Source: Stappia sp. BW2 (GTDB lineage Bacteria; Pseudomonadota; Alphaproteobacteria; Rhizobiales; Stappiaceae). Taken from it: a DNA stretch of 64,000 nucleotides. Positions 30,687 to 39,784 of the stretch are shown one piece after another. A model generated the notes under the pieces. The model saw nothing but the letters and a program-made list of their open reading frames with translations. It was not told the origin of the DNA and ran no database searches. The stretch's first letter is position 1. Each line of letters opens with the position of its first letter. The position numbers and the translations under genes are program-made. The stretch covers positions 1,054,001 to 1,118,000 of the forward strand of contig NZ_VIRG01000070.1 in assembly GCF_008107695.1 (NCBI RefSeq). The letters run 5' to 3'.

Positions 30687-30722
30687 GTGGCCGCCCCTGC
30701 GGAGGCAGGGGCCCAGTAACCA
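30687..30722. repeat. Right terminal inverted repeat of the GIY-YIG unit
   Basis: Mirror copy of the left repeat (core GCCGCCCCTGC, GGAG, GCAGGGGCCC), also a hairpin by itself. It lies 41 bases upstream of the GIY-YIG start and 67 bases beyond the end of mgtE, so it could additionally act as a transcription stop between the two. No clear target-site duplication is visible outside the repeats. Confidence 0.75.
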
Positions 30723-30789
30723 TCATGGTCAGAGACTTGGGAGGCCGCTTGAGCTATGCAATTCGGTGTGCTTTTCCAAGGAAGAGACT

Positions 30790-32214
30790 TCACCCCAGAT
30801 AGAACGTTGTTGCCATCAGGAAGAAGATGAGAACGCCGAGGACGTCGTTGGATGAGGTGATAAAGACGCCTATGGCCATGGCGGGGTCGATGCCGATCTT
30901 GTCGAGAACGATGGGCACGGTAGCGCCGACCATGGCGGCGAGGGTGGTGACGCAGAGCAGTGACAGCGAAGTGGCAAGCGCGAGATGAAGGGGGGCTTCC
31001 AGCGGTACGACCAGAGACGCCGCCAGTACAAGACAGCCGAGGATGGTGCCGGCGATTGCGCCGTTGAAGAGAGCCGCCATGAGTTCCTTCAGCAGGCGAT
31101 AGAAGATGTCGCCCGACCAGAGGGCGCCGGTCGCTATGCCTTGAACAGCCACAGCAGATGCCTGCAGGCCGGCATTTCCCGCCATGGACATGGTGACGGG
31201 AATGAATGCGGCCAGAATGGCGGCTTCGGCGAGCTGATCCTCGTAAGAACCGACCACTGTTGCTGCGACGCTGGCGCCTCCAAGACCGGCCAGCAGCCAC
31301 GGCAGGCGGCGGCGGACGATGCGCAATACCGTGTCATCCGACCGGGATTCTGCCGAAACGCCGCTCATCAGCAGCATGTCCTCATTCGCCTCGTCCGAGG
31401 CAATGCGGGTCAGTTGCTTCGGCGTGATCCGGCCGATCAGGTGGCCTTCGCCACTGACCACCGGCACCGTGCGCATATCGCGTTTTCGGGCGATCCGCAG
31501 CACTTCTTCCTGATCGGTGTCGGTGGAAACCGCCAGCACGTCCCGGTTCATGAAGCTCGACAAGGGGGCATCTGCCGGGGCAAGCAGAAGTTTGCCCACT
31601 TCCACGGTGCCGGTCAGCTTGCCTTCGGCATCGGTCACATAAACGGTAAAGACCTTGCGGATACGGCTGGCTTCCGCACGCATCTGCGTGACAGCCTCGC
31701 CCGCGGTGCAGGTTTCGGGCAGGGCAACGAACTTGCGCGCCATGACGCGGCCGGCCGTGTCGTCTGCGTAGGAACCGCGCGTGGCAATGTCTTCCACGTC
31801 GGGCAGGCGTGCGATCAGTTCGTCCGCGACATCGTCTGGAAATTCGTTGAGAATTTCGGTCGCGTCTTCCGGGTCGAGGCCGGCGAGAATGTCGCGGAAC
31901 TGCTCCAGCGTGGATTCTTCCATCAGGATGGACCGGAATTCCGGGCGCAGCTCGGCAATCACCTTGATGGATGGGTTGGCCGGCAGCCATTGAAACAGTT
32001 TGCGGGCATGTTTCAACCGCATCCGCGTCAGCAGTTGCATGACGTCGACCGGGTCCCAGCGTTTGAGCAGCTCAACCAGTTGCGTGCGCTGCCCCGCCTT
32101 GATCATCTCGCGGACGGCCTTCTGCGCATCGTCGTTGACTTCCAGCGGTTCGTTGGCCGGCTCCCTGGTCCATGCGGTTGGGGCAAGCTCTGCGACATCG
32201 CTGGAATTGCTCAT
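30790..32214 (-). CDS. mgtE: Magnesium transporter MgtE, copy 1
   Basis: MgtE, 474 residues, a Mg2+-gated channel of the inner membrane. The MgtE N domain covers about residues 45-150, a CBS pair about 155-280, and five membrane helices about 305-474. The pore region has IPVTMSMAGNAGLQASAVAV, and the last helices include DPAMAIGVFITSSNDVLGV. It lies 77 bases after the Anbu gene on the same strand and could be read through from that operon. A second, diverged mgtE is at 53400. Confidence 0.95.
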   Translation of the reverse strand: MSNSSDVAELAPTAWTREPANEPLEVNDDAQKAVREMIKAGQRTQLVELLKRWDPVDVMQLLTRMRLKHARKLFQWLPANPSIKVIAELRPEFRSILMEESTLEQFRDILAGLDPEDATEILNEFPDDVADELIARLPDVEDIATRGSYADDTAGRVMARKFVALPETCTAGEAVTQMRAEASRIRKVFTVYVTDAEGKLTGTVEVGKLLLAPADAPLSSFMNRDVLAVSTDTDQEEVLRIARKRDMRTVPVVSGEGHLIGRITPKQLTRIASDEANEDMLLMSGVSAESRSDDTVLRIVRRRLPWLLAGLGGASVAATVVGSYEDQLAEAAILAAFIPVTMSMAGNAGLQASAVAVQGIATGALWSGDIFYRLLKELMAALFNGAIAGTILGCLVLAASLVVPLEAPLHLALATSLSLLCVTTLAAMVGATVPIVLDKIGIDPAMAIGVFITSSNDVLGVLIFFLMATTFYLG

Positions 32215-32291
32215 GGATACTCACTTTCCGGAAAGGGCCGGACCGCTTTTACGGATGTTTTGTGACGTCAGCCTGACAGTTGACTGCCGGT

Positions 32292-33023
32292 TCAGACCTC
32301 AAATTCCTCAATATCGGCAAAGGCCTGCCGTAACTTGTCGGACCACCCCCGCGACAGCTTCTGGAAATACTCGTCGTCCTGCTCAATGCGCACCTGGCGA
32401 TCGGTCGAAAAGGTGTCGGTGTTGTAGAGCAGCATATCGATCGGCATGCCGACGGACAGGTTCGATCTGACGGTGCTGTCGAAAGACAGAAGCACCAGCT
32501 TGGCTGCTTCGCCGAGGCGCATGTCTGCCCGTGTCACCCGGTCGAGGATCGGTTTGCCGTATTTGTGCTCACCGATTTGCAGATAGGGCGTGTCTTCGCC
32601 GACCTCGATGAAGTTGCCGGCTGCATAGACCTGGAACATGCGCGGTGCTTCGCCCTTGATCTGGCCGCCCAGAATGAAGGTGACGAAGAAATTTTCCGCG
32701 CTGGTTGCGAGTGCCTCGCCATCGATCGCCTTGACTTCGCGAACCGCGCTGCCGACCAGCCGGGCGACCTGGAACATGGTCTTTGCTGTCATCAGCGTTG
32801 CCCGGTCGTTTTCCGCCGATGTGATGTGTTCGCTCAGCAGGGAGACCACAGCCTGGGTGACGGCAAGGTTGCCGGCAGAAAGCAAGGTAATCACCCGCTC
32901 GCCAGGTTCTTCCCACACGTGGAGTTTTTTAAAGGTGGAAATGTTGTCGACACCAGCATTGGTGCGTGTGTCCGCGGCAAAGACCAGTCCGCGATCCAGT
33001 TTCAACCCAACGCAATAAGTCAT
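32292..33023 (-). CDS. Anbu (bacterial proteasome homologue) peptidase
   Basis: Ntn-hydrolase of 243 residues, a proteasome beta-like protein (Anbu/BPH). It begins MTYCVGLKLDRGLVFAADTR, so Thr2 would become the N-terminal nucleophile after Met removal, followed by the Asp in AADTRTNAG and Lys in FKKLHVW. ATG 33023 follows GAGG by eight bases and is required to expose the Thr; an in-frame start at 33044 would bury it. It is the last gene of a four-gene set with transglutaminase, alpha-E and ATP-grasp proteins, the known Anbu neighbourhood. Its physiological substrate is not known. Confidence 0.94.
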   Translation of the reverse strand: MTYCVGLKLDRGLVFAADTRTNAGVDNISTFKKLHVWEEPGERVITLLSAGNLAVTQAVVSLLSEHITSAENDRATLMTAKTMFQVARLVGSAVREVKAIDGEALATSAENFFVTFILGGQIKGEAPRMFQVYAAGNFIEVGEDTPYLQIGEHKYGKPILDRVTRADMRLGEAAKLVLLSFDSTVRSNLSVGMPIDMLLYNTDTFSTDRQVRIEQDDEYFQKLSRGWSDKLRQAFADIEEFEV

Positions 33024-33154
33024 TCCCAAGTCCTCAGACTGCACTTTGACCTGTCACAGACGCCTTCGTGGTGAAGACACCCATCGGCGGGCCGCAGTGT
33101 GCCCTTAAACGTCGTCGTCCTGGGTGAGCCGGTCCGGGCGTCTGGAGAGGACGG

Positions 33155-33979
33155 TTACTGCTGCTGTTGTTGCTGAAGCGCGGCCTGCGCCACGTCGACC
33201 TCGACATGCAGATTTTCCTCAAGGCCGCCAAACCGGATCCCCCTGATAGGGGCAGCAGAACGGGAATCCAGGCCCACCGTCAAGCGGATATAGCGATCAG
33301 TCGGACACATTGCGTTGGATATGTCGAATCCGGTCCAGCCGAGACCGTTAATCATCACTTCCGCCCAGGCATGATGGGCTTCGGATTCCTGCTCGTCTTC
33401 CAGCCGCAGATAGCCGGAAACGTATCGCGCAGGCACGCCAATCGCGCGCGCGGCAGCGATGAAAATATGCGCGTGATCCTGACAGACGCCTTCCCCCGCA
33501 GCCAGAACCGAGGTGGCCGTCGCGTGGGTTTCGGTGACGCCGACCTTGTAGTCGACCTTGTCCCGGATGGCATGCATGAGGGCGTGAAAGCCAGCGATCT
33601 TGTCATCCGCTTCGGCATGGGCTGCCAGTCTGCGGATTGCCTGGTTCGATTGGGTGAGCGGAGTAATCCGGGTGTAAATGCGCGGAGGGATGCCTGCATC
33701 GGGTTCGTGACCGAGGATCCCGTTGGTGTCGGTCGTCTCGACAATGCCGCTGGCCGTGATTTCGACATCCTCGATCGGCTCGCTGCGCGAGACCATGTGA
33801 ACCTGATTGCCGAAAGCGTCTTTGTAGGTCGTCGCTCGTTCGATGCCGGGCGCGTCAATGGACCATTCGACAACTCTTTGGCTCGGGCCATTCTCGGGCG
33901 TCAGCCGCAGCTGCTGCATGGCATTGGCAAGCGGCGCCTCGTAGCGGTATCGGGTCGTGTGTCTGACTGTCAGTCGCAT
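33155..33979 (-). CDS. Transglutaminase-like cysteine peptidase of the Anbu operon
   Basis: Transglutaminase-core protein, 274 residues. An N-terminal beta domain (MRLTVRHTTRYRYEAPLANA) precedes the papain-like core with the triad Cys166 (GEGVCQDHAH), His203 (HHAWAEV) and Asp219 (GFDISN). Probably a peptidase or amide-forming enzyme acting on peptides made by the adjacent ATP-grasp protein (inference from Anbu operon studies). An unusual tail of six glutamines ends the protein. ATG 33979 matches the family start; the frame opens earlier only at TTG 34033. Confidence 0.92.
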   Translation of the reverse strand: MRLTVRHTTRYRYEAPLANAMQQLRLTPENGPSQRVVEWSIDAPGIERATTYKDAFGNQVHMVSRSEPIEDVEITASGIVETTDTNGILGHEPDAGIPPRIYTRITPLTQSNQAIRRLAAHAEADDKIAGFHALMHAIRDKVDYKVGVTETHATATSVLAAGEGVCQDHAHIFIAAARAIGVPARYVSGYLRLEDEQESEAHHAWAEVMINGLGWTGFDISNAMCPTDRYIRLTVGLDSRSAAPIRGIRFGGLEENLHVEVDVAQAALQQQQQQ

Positions 33980-34007
33980 GCTGCACCGATTCTGCGGGGT
34001 TCCAGGG

Positions 34008-34958
34008 TCAGGCGAAATTATAGTCTTCACCAAGCTGATGAGCGAAAAGATTGTTTTTGCTGATAAAGTCAGAGAGGAAGTCGTGTAGCCCCTGCTGATA
34101 GATCTCGTGCATCTGTTTTTCCGCCAGATCTCTTGCCATCTCAGCCGCCATGTCCAGGCTCGGTTCGCGTGAGCCGTAGAACTGGGCCAGGTCTTCCGCG
34201 GTGTCGGCTATCCAGTCATAACAATGGGCAAGGGACCGGGGCATTTCCGTTCTCAAGATCAGGAATTCAGCGATGTTGAAAGCCTTCAGCCGCGCATTTG
34301 GATAGGCAAACCGATAGCTTCGCCGTCCTGACAGTGCCCGAAGCATCGCGGACCACTGATAGTGTTCCAGAGATCCATCATCGATGATGTCGCTATCCGG
34401 CAGCAAGGTCCAGTAATAGGTATCGAGGATGCGGGCCGTGTTGTCCGACCTCTCCACGAAGTTGCCCATCTGGCTGAAGAAATAGCCATCGTCGCGGAGA
34501 ATTGTGTTGAGCAATGCGCCACGGAACAGATGCGCGCGCTGATTCACCCAGGAAAGAAAATCAGGCAGTTTTTCCAAGGTCACGGATTGCGGGCTCACAT
34601 CCGTGAATTCGATCCACGTCGTATTGATGGCTTCCCAGAGTTCCGCCGTGATGCCGGTGCGAACGGCACGCGCATTGTTCCTGGCAAGCTCAAGACTGCT
34701 GCGGATACTGGAGGTGTTTTCCTTCGAGAAGATCATATGCGCCGCGACATTGCGGGCGTTCAATTCCTCGTATTTCTGCTTGAACCCGGTTTCACAGTCC
34801 GAACAGGCGAGGGCAAAGGTCCAGTGAGTGCCGTCCTCCTGACCGGAATGGGAAATAATGGCGCCGCGACAAGCGACCTCCAGGAGACGGGAAACATTCT
34901 GGGCACGCTCGTGGTAGCGCGACATCCAAAACAGCGAAGAGGCAGTTCTTCCGAGCAT
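34008..34958 (-). CDS. Alpha-E domain protein
   Basis: All-helical alpha-E family protein, 316 residues, beginning MLGRTASSLFWMSRYHERAQ, the family hallmark. Members always accompany circularly permuted ATP-grasp and transglutaminase proteins and probably act as a scaffold or acceptor in peptide ligation; activity is not established. Nine bases separate it from the ATP-grasp gene and 28 from the transglutaminase gene, so one transcript is likely. Confidence 0.93.
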   Translation of the reverse strand: MLGRTASSLFWMSRYHERAQNVSRLLEVACRGAIISHSGQEDGTHWTFALACSDCETGFKQKYEELNARNVAAHMIFSKENTSSIRSSLELARNNARAVRTGITAELWEAINTTWIEFTDVSPQSVTLEKLPDFLSWVNQRAHLFRGALLNTILRDDGYFFSQMGNFVERSDNTARILDTYYWTLLPDSDIIDDGSLEHYQWSAMLRALSGRRSYRFAYPNARLKAFNIAEFLILRTEMPRSLAHCYDWIADTAEDLAQFYGSREPSLDMAAEMARDLAEKQMHEIYQQGLHDFLSDFISKNNLFAHQLGEDYNFA

Positions 34959-34967
34959 CTGGTTCTC

Positions 34968-36392
34968 TCAGTCCTCAAGTACCCAGGTGTCTTTTGTGCC
35001 GCCACCCTGACTGGAATTGACGACGAGCGAGCCTTTCTTGAGGGCAACCCGTGTAAGACCACCGGGAGTGATGCGGACCTGGTCACCGATCAGCACATAG
35101 GGGCGAAGATCGACATGACGCGGGGCAACACCCGAAGCGACATGCGTCGGACAGGCAGACAGCGCGAGGGTCGGCTGGGCAATATAGTTGGAAGGATTGG
35201 TTTCCAGCACTTTCCGGAATTCGGCTATCTCGCGTTTGGACGCGGTTGGTCCGATCAACATGCCGTAGCCGCCCGATCCGTGGACTTCCTTGACGACGAT
35301 TTCCTCAAGATTGTCCAGCACATAGGCAAGGTCATCCGGCCGTGAGCAGTTCCAGGTGGGAACGTTGTTCAATATCGGCTTCTGGCCTGTATAGAACTCG
35401 ATGATGTCCGGAACATAGGCGTAGATCGCCTTGTCATCGGCAATACCCGTTCCCGGCGCGTTGCAGATGGTGACATTGCCGGCGCGATAGGCGTCGAACA
35501 GGCCCGGTACCCCGAGCATGCTGCCAGGATTGAAGGTGAGCGGATCCAGGAAGGCATCATCGATCCGCCGGTAAATGACGTCGACCTGCTTCGGCTCCCG
35601 CGTGGTACGCATGAACACATGGCCGGCATCGACGAACAGATCCCGGCCTTCCACCAGTTCAACGCCCATGGAATCGGCCAGGAAGGCATGTTCGAAATAG
35701 GCGGAATTGTAGATGCCGGGTGTCAGGACCACGATTGTCTGGGAAGACTTGGAGGGATCCGGAGCGACGCTTTCCAGCGTTTGCAACAGATTCTCTGGGT
35801 ACTGTTCGACGGCGGCGACCCGGTGACTCTGGAAGAGGTCGGGGAAGAGCCGCATCATCGTCTCCCGGTTCTCCATCATGTAGGAGACGCCTGAAGGGGT
35901 ACGAGTGTTGTCTTCCAGCACGTAGAATTCGTTTTCCGACACCCTTACCAGATCGGTCCCGATGATATGGGCATAGACCTTGCGGGCAGGTGTGAACCCG
36001 GCCATCTCCGGCAGGAACGCCTCGTTCTGCAACACGAGGTCAGCCGGTATCCTGCCGGCGCGCAGGATTTCCTGACGATGGTAGATGTCGTGCAGGAAGG
36101 CATTCAGGGCGCGAACGCGCTGGTCGATGCCGGCGGACAGGCGCCGCCATTCCGGTGCAGAGATGATGCGTGGGATAGGGTCGAACGGTATCAGCCGTTC
36201 GGTTGCCTCTTCCGTCCCATAGACGGCGAATGTGATGCCAAGTCTGCGGAAAATGGTTTCGGCGTCGCGGCCCTTCTTTGTCAGAAAGTTGGCTGGTTTG
36301 TCTTCCAGCCATTTGGCGAGCCGGGCATATGGCTGTCGCGGCGTGTTAGCCTCGTCGAGCATTTCATTGAAGAAAGTGCGTTCGTCCGACAT
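34968..36392 (-). CDS. Circularly permuted type 2 ATP-grasp protein
   Basis: ATP-grasp ligase of 474 residues, first gene of the Anbu operon. Motifs include DIYHRQEILRAGRIP, FYVLEDNTRTPSGVSYMMEN with the conserved acidic and Asn residues, and a glycine-rich loop VVKEVHGSGGYGMLIGP. The family is predicted to form peptide or amide bonds. ATG 36392 is preceded by AAGGGGAGG; an upstream TTG at 36428 is in frame. The C-terminus includes VNSSQGGGTKDTWVLED. Confidence 0.93.
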   Translation of the reverse strand: MSDERTFFNEMLDEANTPRQPYARLAKWLEDKPANFLTKKGRDAETIFRRLGITFAVYGTEEATERLIPFDPIPRIISAPEWRRLSAGIDQRVRALNAFLHDIYHRQEILRAGRIPADLVLQNEAFLPEMAGFTPARKVYAHIIGTDLVRVSENEFYVLEDNTRTPSGVSYMMENRETMMRLFPDLFQSHRVAAVEQYPENLLQTLESVAPDPSKSSQTIVVLTPGIYNSAYFEHAFLADSMGVELVEGRDLFVDAGHVFMRTTREPKQVDVIYRRIDDAFLDPLTFNPGSMLGVPGLFDAYRAGNVTICNAPGTGIADDKAIYAYVPDIIEFYTGQKPILNNVPTWNCSRPDDLAYVLDNLEEIVVKEVHGSGGYGMLIGPTASKREIAEFRKVLETNPSNYIAQPTLALSACPTHVASGVAPRHVDLRPYVLIGDQVRITPGGLTRVALKKGSLVVNSSQGGGTKDTWVLED

Positions 36393-36860
36393 TGCCTCCC
36401 CTTTTACCGGTGCTTCGTTCTTGGGCAATCATGGCAAAATTCTGAAAGGTGTCAAAGTTCAATGTCGCGGCGTCACTGCCTACAAATTAGGCAAGAGGCT
36501 GAAATCCGTCGAAATATCCTTGGGTTCCCTCAAGTAGAATATATTTTTTCTGTCTAATTGTAAGCACAGTAACGTAGGTGTTTCGGGGCGTTCACGACAG
36601 CACACTTCTACGAAATTACAGGCTGAAATGCACGGTTTGAGGTCGTGAAGGCCTGCGAATTCAGGTGGCTTTTGACACTGGTTCGCAGCCGTTCTGCCTC
36701 CGGCAATCAAGCAGGCCGGAGCAGCTATTTCGCTCAGTCCGGCCCGCTTTGTTGTGTTTCCCGGCCCGCCCCGCACAGACAGTGTGCAGTTTGGCCCATC
36801 GCGGCGGCTGCCCGGTTTGCTATGCGGCAACGGAGCGATAGGGAGGCAGGGAAGCGAGCG
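36393..36860. other. Intergenic region upstream of the Anbu operon
   Basis: About 470 bases between the ATP-grasp start and the end of the OmpA-fold gene, both on the minus strand. The part at about 36540-36620 is AT-rich and probably carries the Anbu operon promoter. Open frames here have no family-like features and I call no gene. Confidence 0.4.
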
Positions 36861-37811
36861 TTACCGCATCAAGGTTCGGCCAACGGACATCACCGAAACG
36901 TCGCCGTATTTTCGTCCCGTCCAGACATGCAGGCCTGCGCCAACACCAAGCATGGGAATTGTGTAGAGACCTTTCTTGACGAACCCCTTGTTTTTGGTGA
37001 GTTCGATCGCGGCATGACTCAATTCCTCGTATTTCTCCATCGTGTTGATGATCTTGCCGATGCCTTTGATCCCTTTGAGAACGTCTCCGAGCTTGCCTGC
37101 AATCGCGAGGTCGAGATCCCAATCGGACCATTCGCCCTTCTTGTTGAGTTCGCTGGCCGTTTTGACGCCATGGGCCACGATGACGATGCCACCGACGCTG
37201 CCGCCCAGTCCGCCGCCGAGTTTCCAGCCATCGGCCATGAGGTCGACATAGTCCACATAGCCGTTGTCGTCGGCGCTGGCACGGTAGAGGCGCCCATTCC
37301 AGTTGTATCGTCCGACGGCGACCAGATCGCCCGAATGGCTTTCGCCGATGCCAACCCACAAGGTGGACGCCTTCTTTGGTTTGGGCTTCATCTTCTTGGG
37401 CGTTTTGATGACCTTCGGGTTGGGCGGTGTCGGCAGAGAGTGCACGTAAATCATGACAGCGCGGAACTGTCCGTCCTCAACACCATCTTCCTGGCCCATT
37501 TCCTCCGCCAGGGATTCGCCAAGCCCGTCGACCAGGTCGAAAGGGAAGCAGGAGAGGAGGCATTCTTCCAGGAACGATCTTACGGCGTTGGCCCGTTTCA
37601 TCGACAAGGCCTTGTTGAAAGCCGCCTTGCCGCTTCGGCTGGAAAGTCCAACGATACTGATGCTGCCGTTGCCCTTCAGCAGCGGAACAACGTTCCGTCG
37701 CAGCCAGTTCTTGTGCTCTTCCTTGAGGTTTGCCTGGCTGACATCGAAATATTGCAGGCGGGCGAGCGTGATGACGCCATCACGGTGATCAACAACGAAA
37801 TTTCCTGACAT
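36861..37811 (-). CDS. OmpA-fold N-terminal domain protein of unknown function
   Basis: Protein of 316 residues with no signal peptide. The N-terminal part (about 20-125) resembles an OmpA/MotB peptidoglycan-binding fold (FDVSQANLKEEHKNWLRRNV, then GLSSRSGKAAFNKALSMKRA). A Pro/Lys linker (about 130-150, TPKKMKPKPKKAS) leads to an unrecognised C-terminal region with a glycine-rich hydrophobic stretch (GGGLGGSVGGIVIVAHGV). The lack of an export signal is odd for an OmpA fold and recalls cargo-like proteins. ATG 37811 has GGAG seven bases upstream. Function unknown. Confidence 0.7.
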   Translation of the reverse strand: MSGNFVVDHRDGVITLARLQYFDVSQANLKEEHKNWLRRNVVPLLKGNGSISIVGLSSRSGKAAFNKALSMKRANAVRSFLEECLLSCFPFDLVDGLGESLAEEMGQEDGVEDGQFRAVMIYVHSLPTPPNPKVIKTPKKMKPKPKKASTLWVGIGESHSGDLVAVGRYNWNGRLYRASADDNGYVDYVDLMADGWKLGGGLGGSVGGIVIVAHGVKTASELNKKGEWSDWDLDLAIAGKLGDVLKGIKGIGKIINTMEKYEELSHAAIELTKNKGFVKKGLYTIPMLGVGAGLHVWTGRKYGDVSVMSVGRTLMR

Positions 37812-38132
37812 CAATAAACTCCATCATAAAAAGTGTTCTGAAACTGAAACGTTAAATCGGGTCGATGAATTCCGGGGGGCGGCATAAGGCATGCGCCGTA
37901 GCGATACAAGTCTATACTGCCGTAAGGTGAGTTTTGGCGAAAGAGGTCGGCGGGCAAAGCTGATTGTGGAAGGCTTGACCGCCCGTCTTGCCAAACACAG
38001 CCTCTGGTCTGCCAGCCCGATTTGCCGGGAAGGATTACGGCGCGTAGTTTCCCCATAAGCCCATGTGCTGACTAGGCTCTGTCGGGGGATCATGCTACGG
38101 CGTGATCCAAGCTCAAGTTTTTGGAGGACCGG
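37812..38132. other. Divergent intergenic region upstream of pccB
   Basis: About 320 bases between the minus-strand OmpA-fold gene and pccB. It should contain both promoters. A short inverted repeat GGATCA/TGATCC lies at about 38086-38107, close to the pccB ribosome binding site; its role is unknown. No gene is called. Confidence 0.4.
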
Positions 38133-39665
38133 ATGAAAGAAGTTCTGGCCGAATTGGAACAACGCCGCGAAACGGCAAGGCTGGGCGGCGGACAACGCCG
38201 GATCGATGCACAGCATGCCAAGGGCAAACTCACTGCACGCGAACGGATCGAAATTTTGCTGGACGAAGGGTCCTTCGAAGAGTTCGACATGTTCAAGCAG
38301 CATCGTTGCACCGACTTCGGCATGGAAGAACAGCATATCCCCGGCGATGGTGTGATCACCGGCTGGGGAACGGTCAATGGACGGACCGTTTACGTGTTCT
38401 CCAAGGACTTCACGGTCTTCGGCGGGTCTCTTTCGGAAACGCATGCGGAAAAGATCACCAAGCTTCAGGACATGGCCCTGCAGAACCGCGCACCGATCAT
38501 CGGTCTGTTCGATGCGGGCGGTGCCCGAATTCAGGAAGGGGTCGCGGCGCTTGGTGGATATGGCGAAGTGTTTCAGCGCAATGTTCTTGCGTCGGGCGTC
38601 ATTCCGCAGATATCGCTGATCATGGGGCCTTGCGCGGGCGGTGACGTTTATTCGCCTGCCATGACGGACTTCATTTTCATGGTGCGTGACACCTCGTACA
38701 TGTTCGTGACCGGACCGGACGTTGTGAAGACGGTGACCAATGAAACGGTTACGGCCGAGGAACTGGGCGGGGCGTCGATCCACACCACCAAGTCCTCCAT
38801 TGCGGACGGAGCGTTCGACAATGATGTCGAAGCCCTGCAGGAAATGCGAAGGCTGATCGATTACCTGCCGATGAACAATCGCGCAGACTTGCCGGAGCTG
38901 ACGAACTACGACGATCCGGACCGGATCGACACCAGTCTCGATACGCTTATTCCAGACAATCCGAACAAGCCCTACGACATGAAGGAGCTTGTCCTGAAGA
39001 CGCTGGACGAGGGTGACTTCTTCGAGATACAGGGCAGCTTCGCCGGCAATATCCTTACCGGTTTTGGCCGGATCGAGGGCCGGACTGTCGGCATCGTTGC
39101 CAACCAGCCGATGGTGCTGGCGGGCGTGCTCGATTCCGATGCGAGCCGCAAGGCGGCACGGTTTGTCCGCTTCTGTGATTGTTTCGGCATCCCGATCGTG
39201 ACCTTTGTCGATGTTCCAGGGTTTCTGCCTGGCACGTCGCAGGAATACGGCGGTCTGATCAAGCATGGGGCCAAGCTTCTGTTTGCCTATGCGGAAGCAA
39301 CCGTGCCGAAGATCACCGTGATCACCCGCAAGGCCTATGGCGGTGCGTATGACGTGATGAGCTCGAAACATATTCGCGGCGACATCAACTACGCCTGGCC
39401 GTCCGCGGAAATTGCGGTCATGGGCGCCAAGGGGGCCGTCGAAATCCTTTACAGGTCCGAGCTGGCCGACAAGGACAAGATCGCGAAGCGAACCAAAGAC
39501 TACGAAGACCGCTTCGCCAATCCGTTCGTTGCCGCTGAGCGCGGGTATATCGACGATGTCATTCGTCCGCATTCCACACGCAGGCGTGTGTCCAAGGCGT
39601 TGGCGCTGCTCAGATCCAAGCAGGCGGATATGCCATGGAAAAAGCATGACAATATTCCGCTCTGA
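38133..39665 (+). CDS. pccB: Propionyl-CoA carboxylase beta subunit
   Basis: Carboxyltransferase subunit, 510 residues, which moves CO2 from biotin to propionyl-CoA, giving methylmalonyl-CoA. It has the N-terminal acyl-CoA half ([18 protein letters not shown], the oxyanion [13 protein letters not shown]) and the C-terminal biotin half ([36 protein letters not shown]). ATG 38133 follows GGAGG by five bases. The partner pccA lies 1.9 kb downstream on the same strand with three antisense genes between. Confidence 0.96.
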   Translation: MKEVLAELEQRRETARLGGGQRRIDAQHAKGKLTARERIEILLDEGSFEEFDMFKQHRCTDFGMEEQHIPGDGVITGWGTVNGRTVYVFSKDFTVFGGSLSETHAEKITKLQDMALQNRAPIIGLFDAGGARIQEGVAALGGYGEVFQRNVLASGVIPQISLIMGPCAGGDVYSPAMTDFIFMVRDTSYMFVTGPDVVKTVTNETVTAEELGGASIHTTKSSIADGAFDNDVEALQEMRRLIDYLPMNNRADLPELTNYDDPDRIDTSLDTLIPDNPNKPYDMKELVLKTLDEGDFFEIQGSFAGNILTGFGRIEGRTVGIVANQPMVLAGVLDSDASRKAARFVRFCDCFGIPIVTFVDVPGFLPGTSQEYGGLIKHGAKLLFAYAEATVPKITVITRKAYGGAYDVMSSKHIRGDINYAWPSAEIAVMGAKGAVEILYRSELADKDKIAKRTKDYEDRFANPFVAAERGYIDDVIRPHSTRRRVSKALALLRSKQADMPWKKHDNIPL

Positions 39666-39746
39666 CAAATAGAGCCGGTTGGCATTCATTCGCTTTGGTT
39701 CCGGATGGGTGAATGCTGGGTCGAGGCTATGATATGCGAGAATGCG

Positions 39747-39769
39747 ACAGGCCGGATTTTCCGGCCTGT
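39747..39769. terminator. Perfect hairpin between convergent pccB and a secreted-protein gene
   Basis: A 10-bp perfect stem (ACAGGCCGGA, loop TTT, TCCGGCCTGT) lies between the pccB stop and the end of the convergent gene. There is no long T-run on either side, so it may act as a weak two-way terminator or a transcript-end stabiliser. Confidence 0.55.
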
Positions 39770-39784
39770 GTCATGTCTCCGGGG

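Larger units (their letters stand above)
30306..30722. mobile_element. Putative mini mobile unit: GIY-YIG gene between inverted palindromes
   Basis: A 417-base unit made of two inverted hairpin repeats with a single nuclease gene filling almost all of the interior. It resembles in layout REP/RAYT units, in which a single-domain nuclease is bordered by palindromes, but uses a GIY-YIG enzyme rather than a Y1 transposase. Mobility is an inference; no second copy was seen in this window. Confidence 0.45.

Noticed and set aside
36480-36830. A 116-codon minus-strand frame upstream of the Anbu operon
   Set aside because: No ribosome binding site or recognisable domain; spans a region whose likely role is promoter.
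37824-39689. A 621-codon minus-strand frame opposite pccB
   Set aside because: Fully antisense to an unmistakable carboxyltransferase gene; length is explained by high GC third positions.
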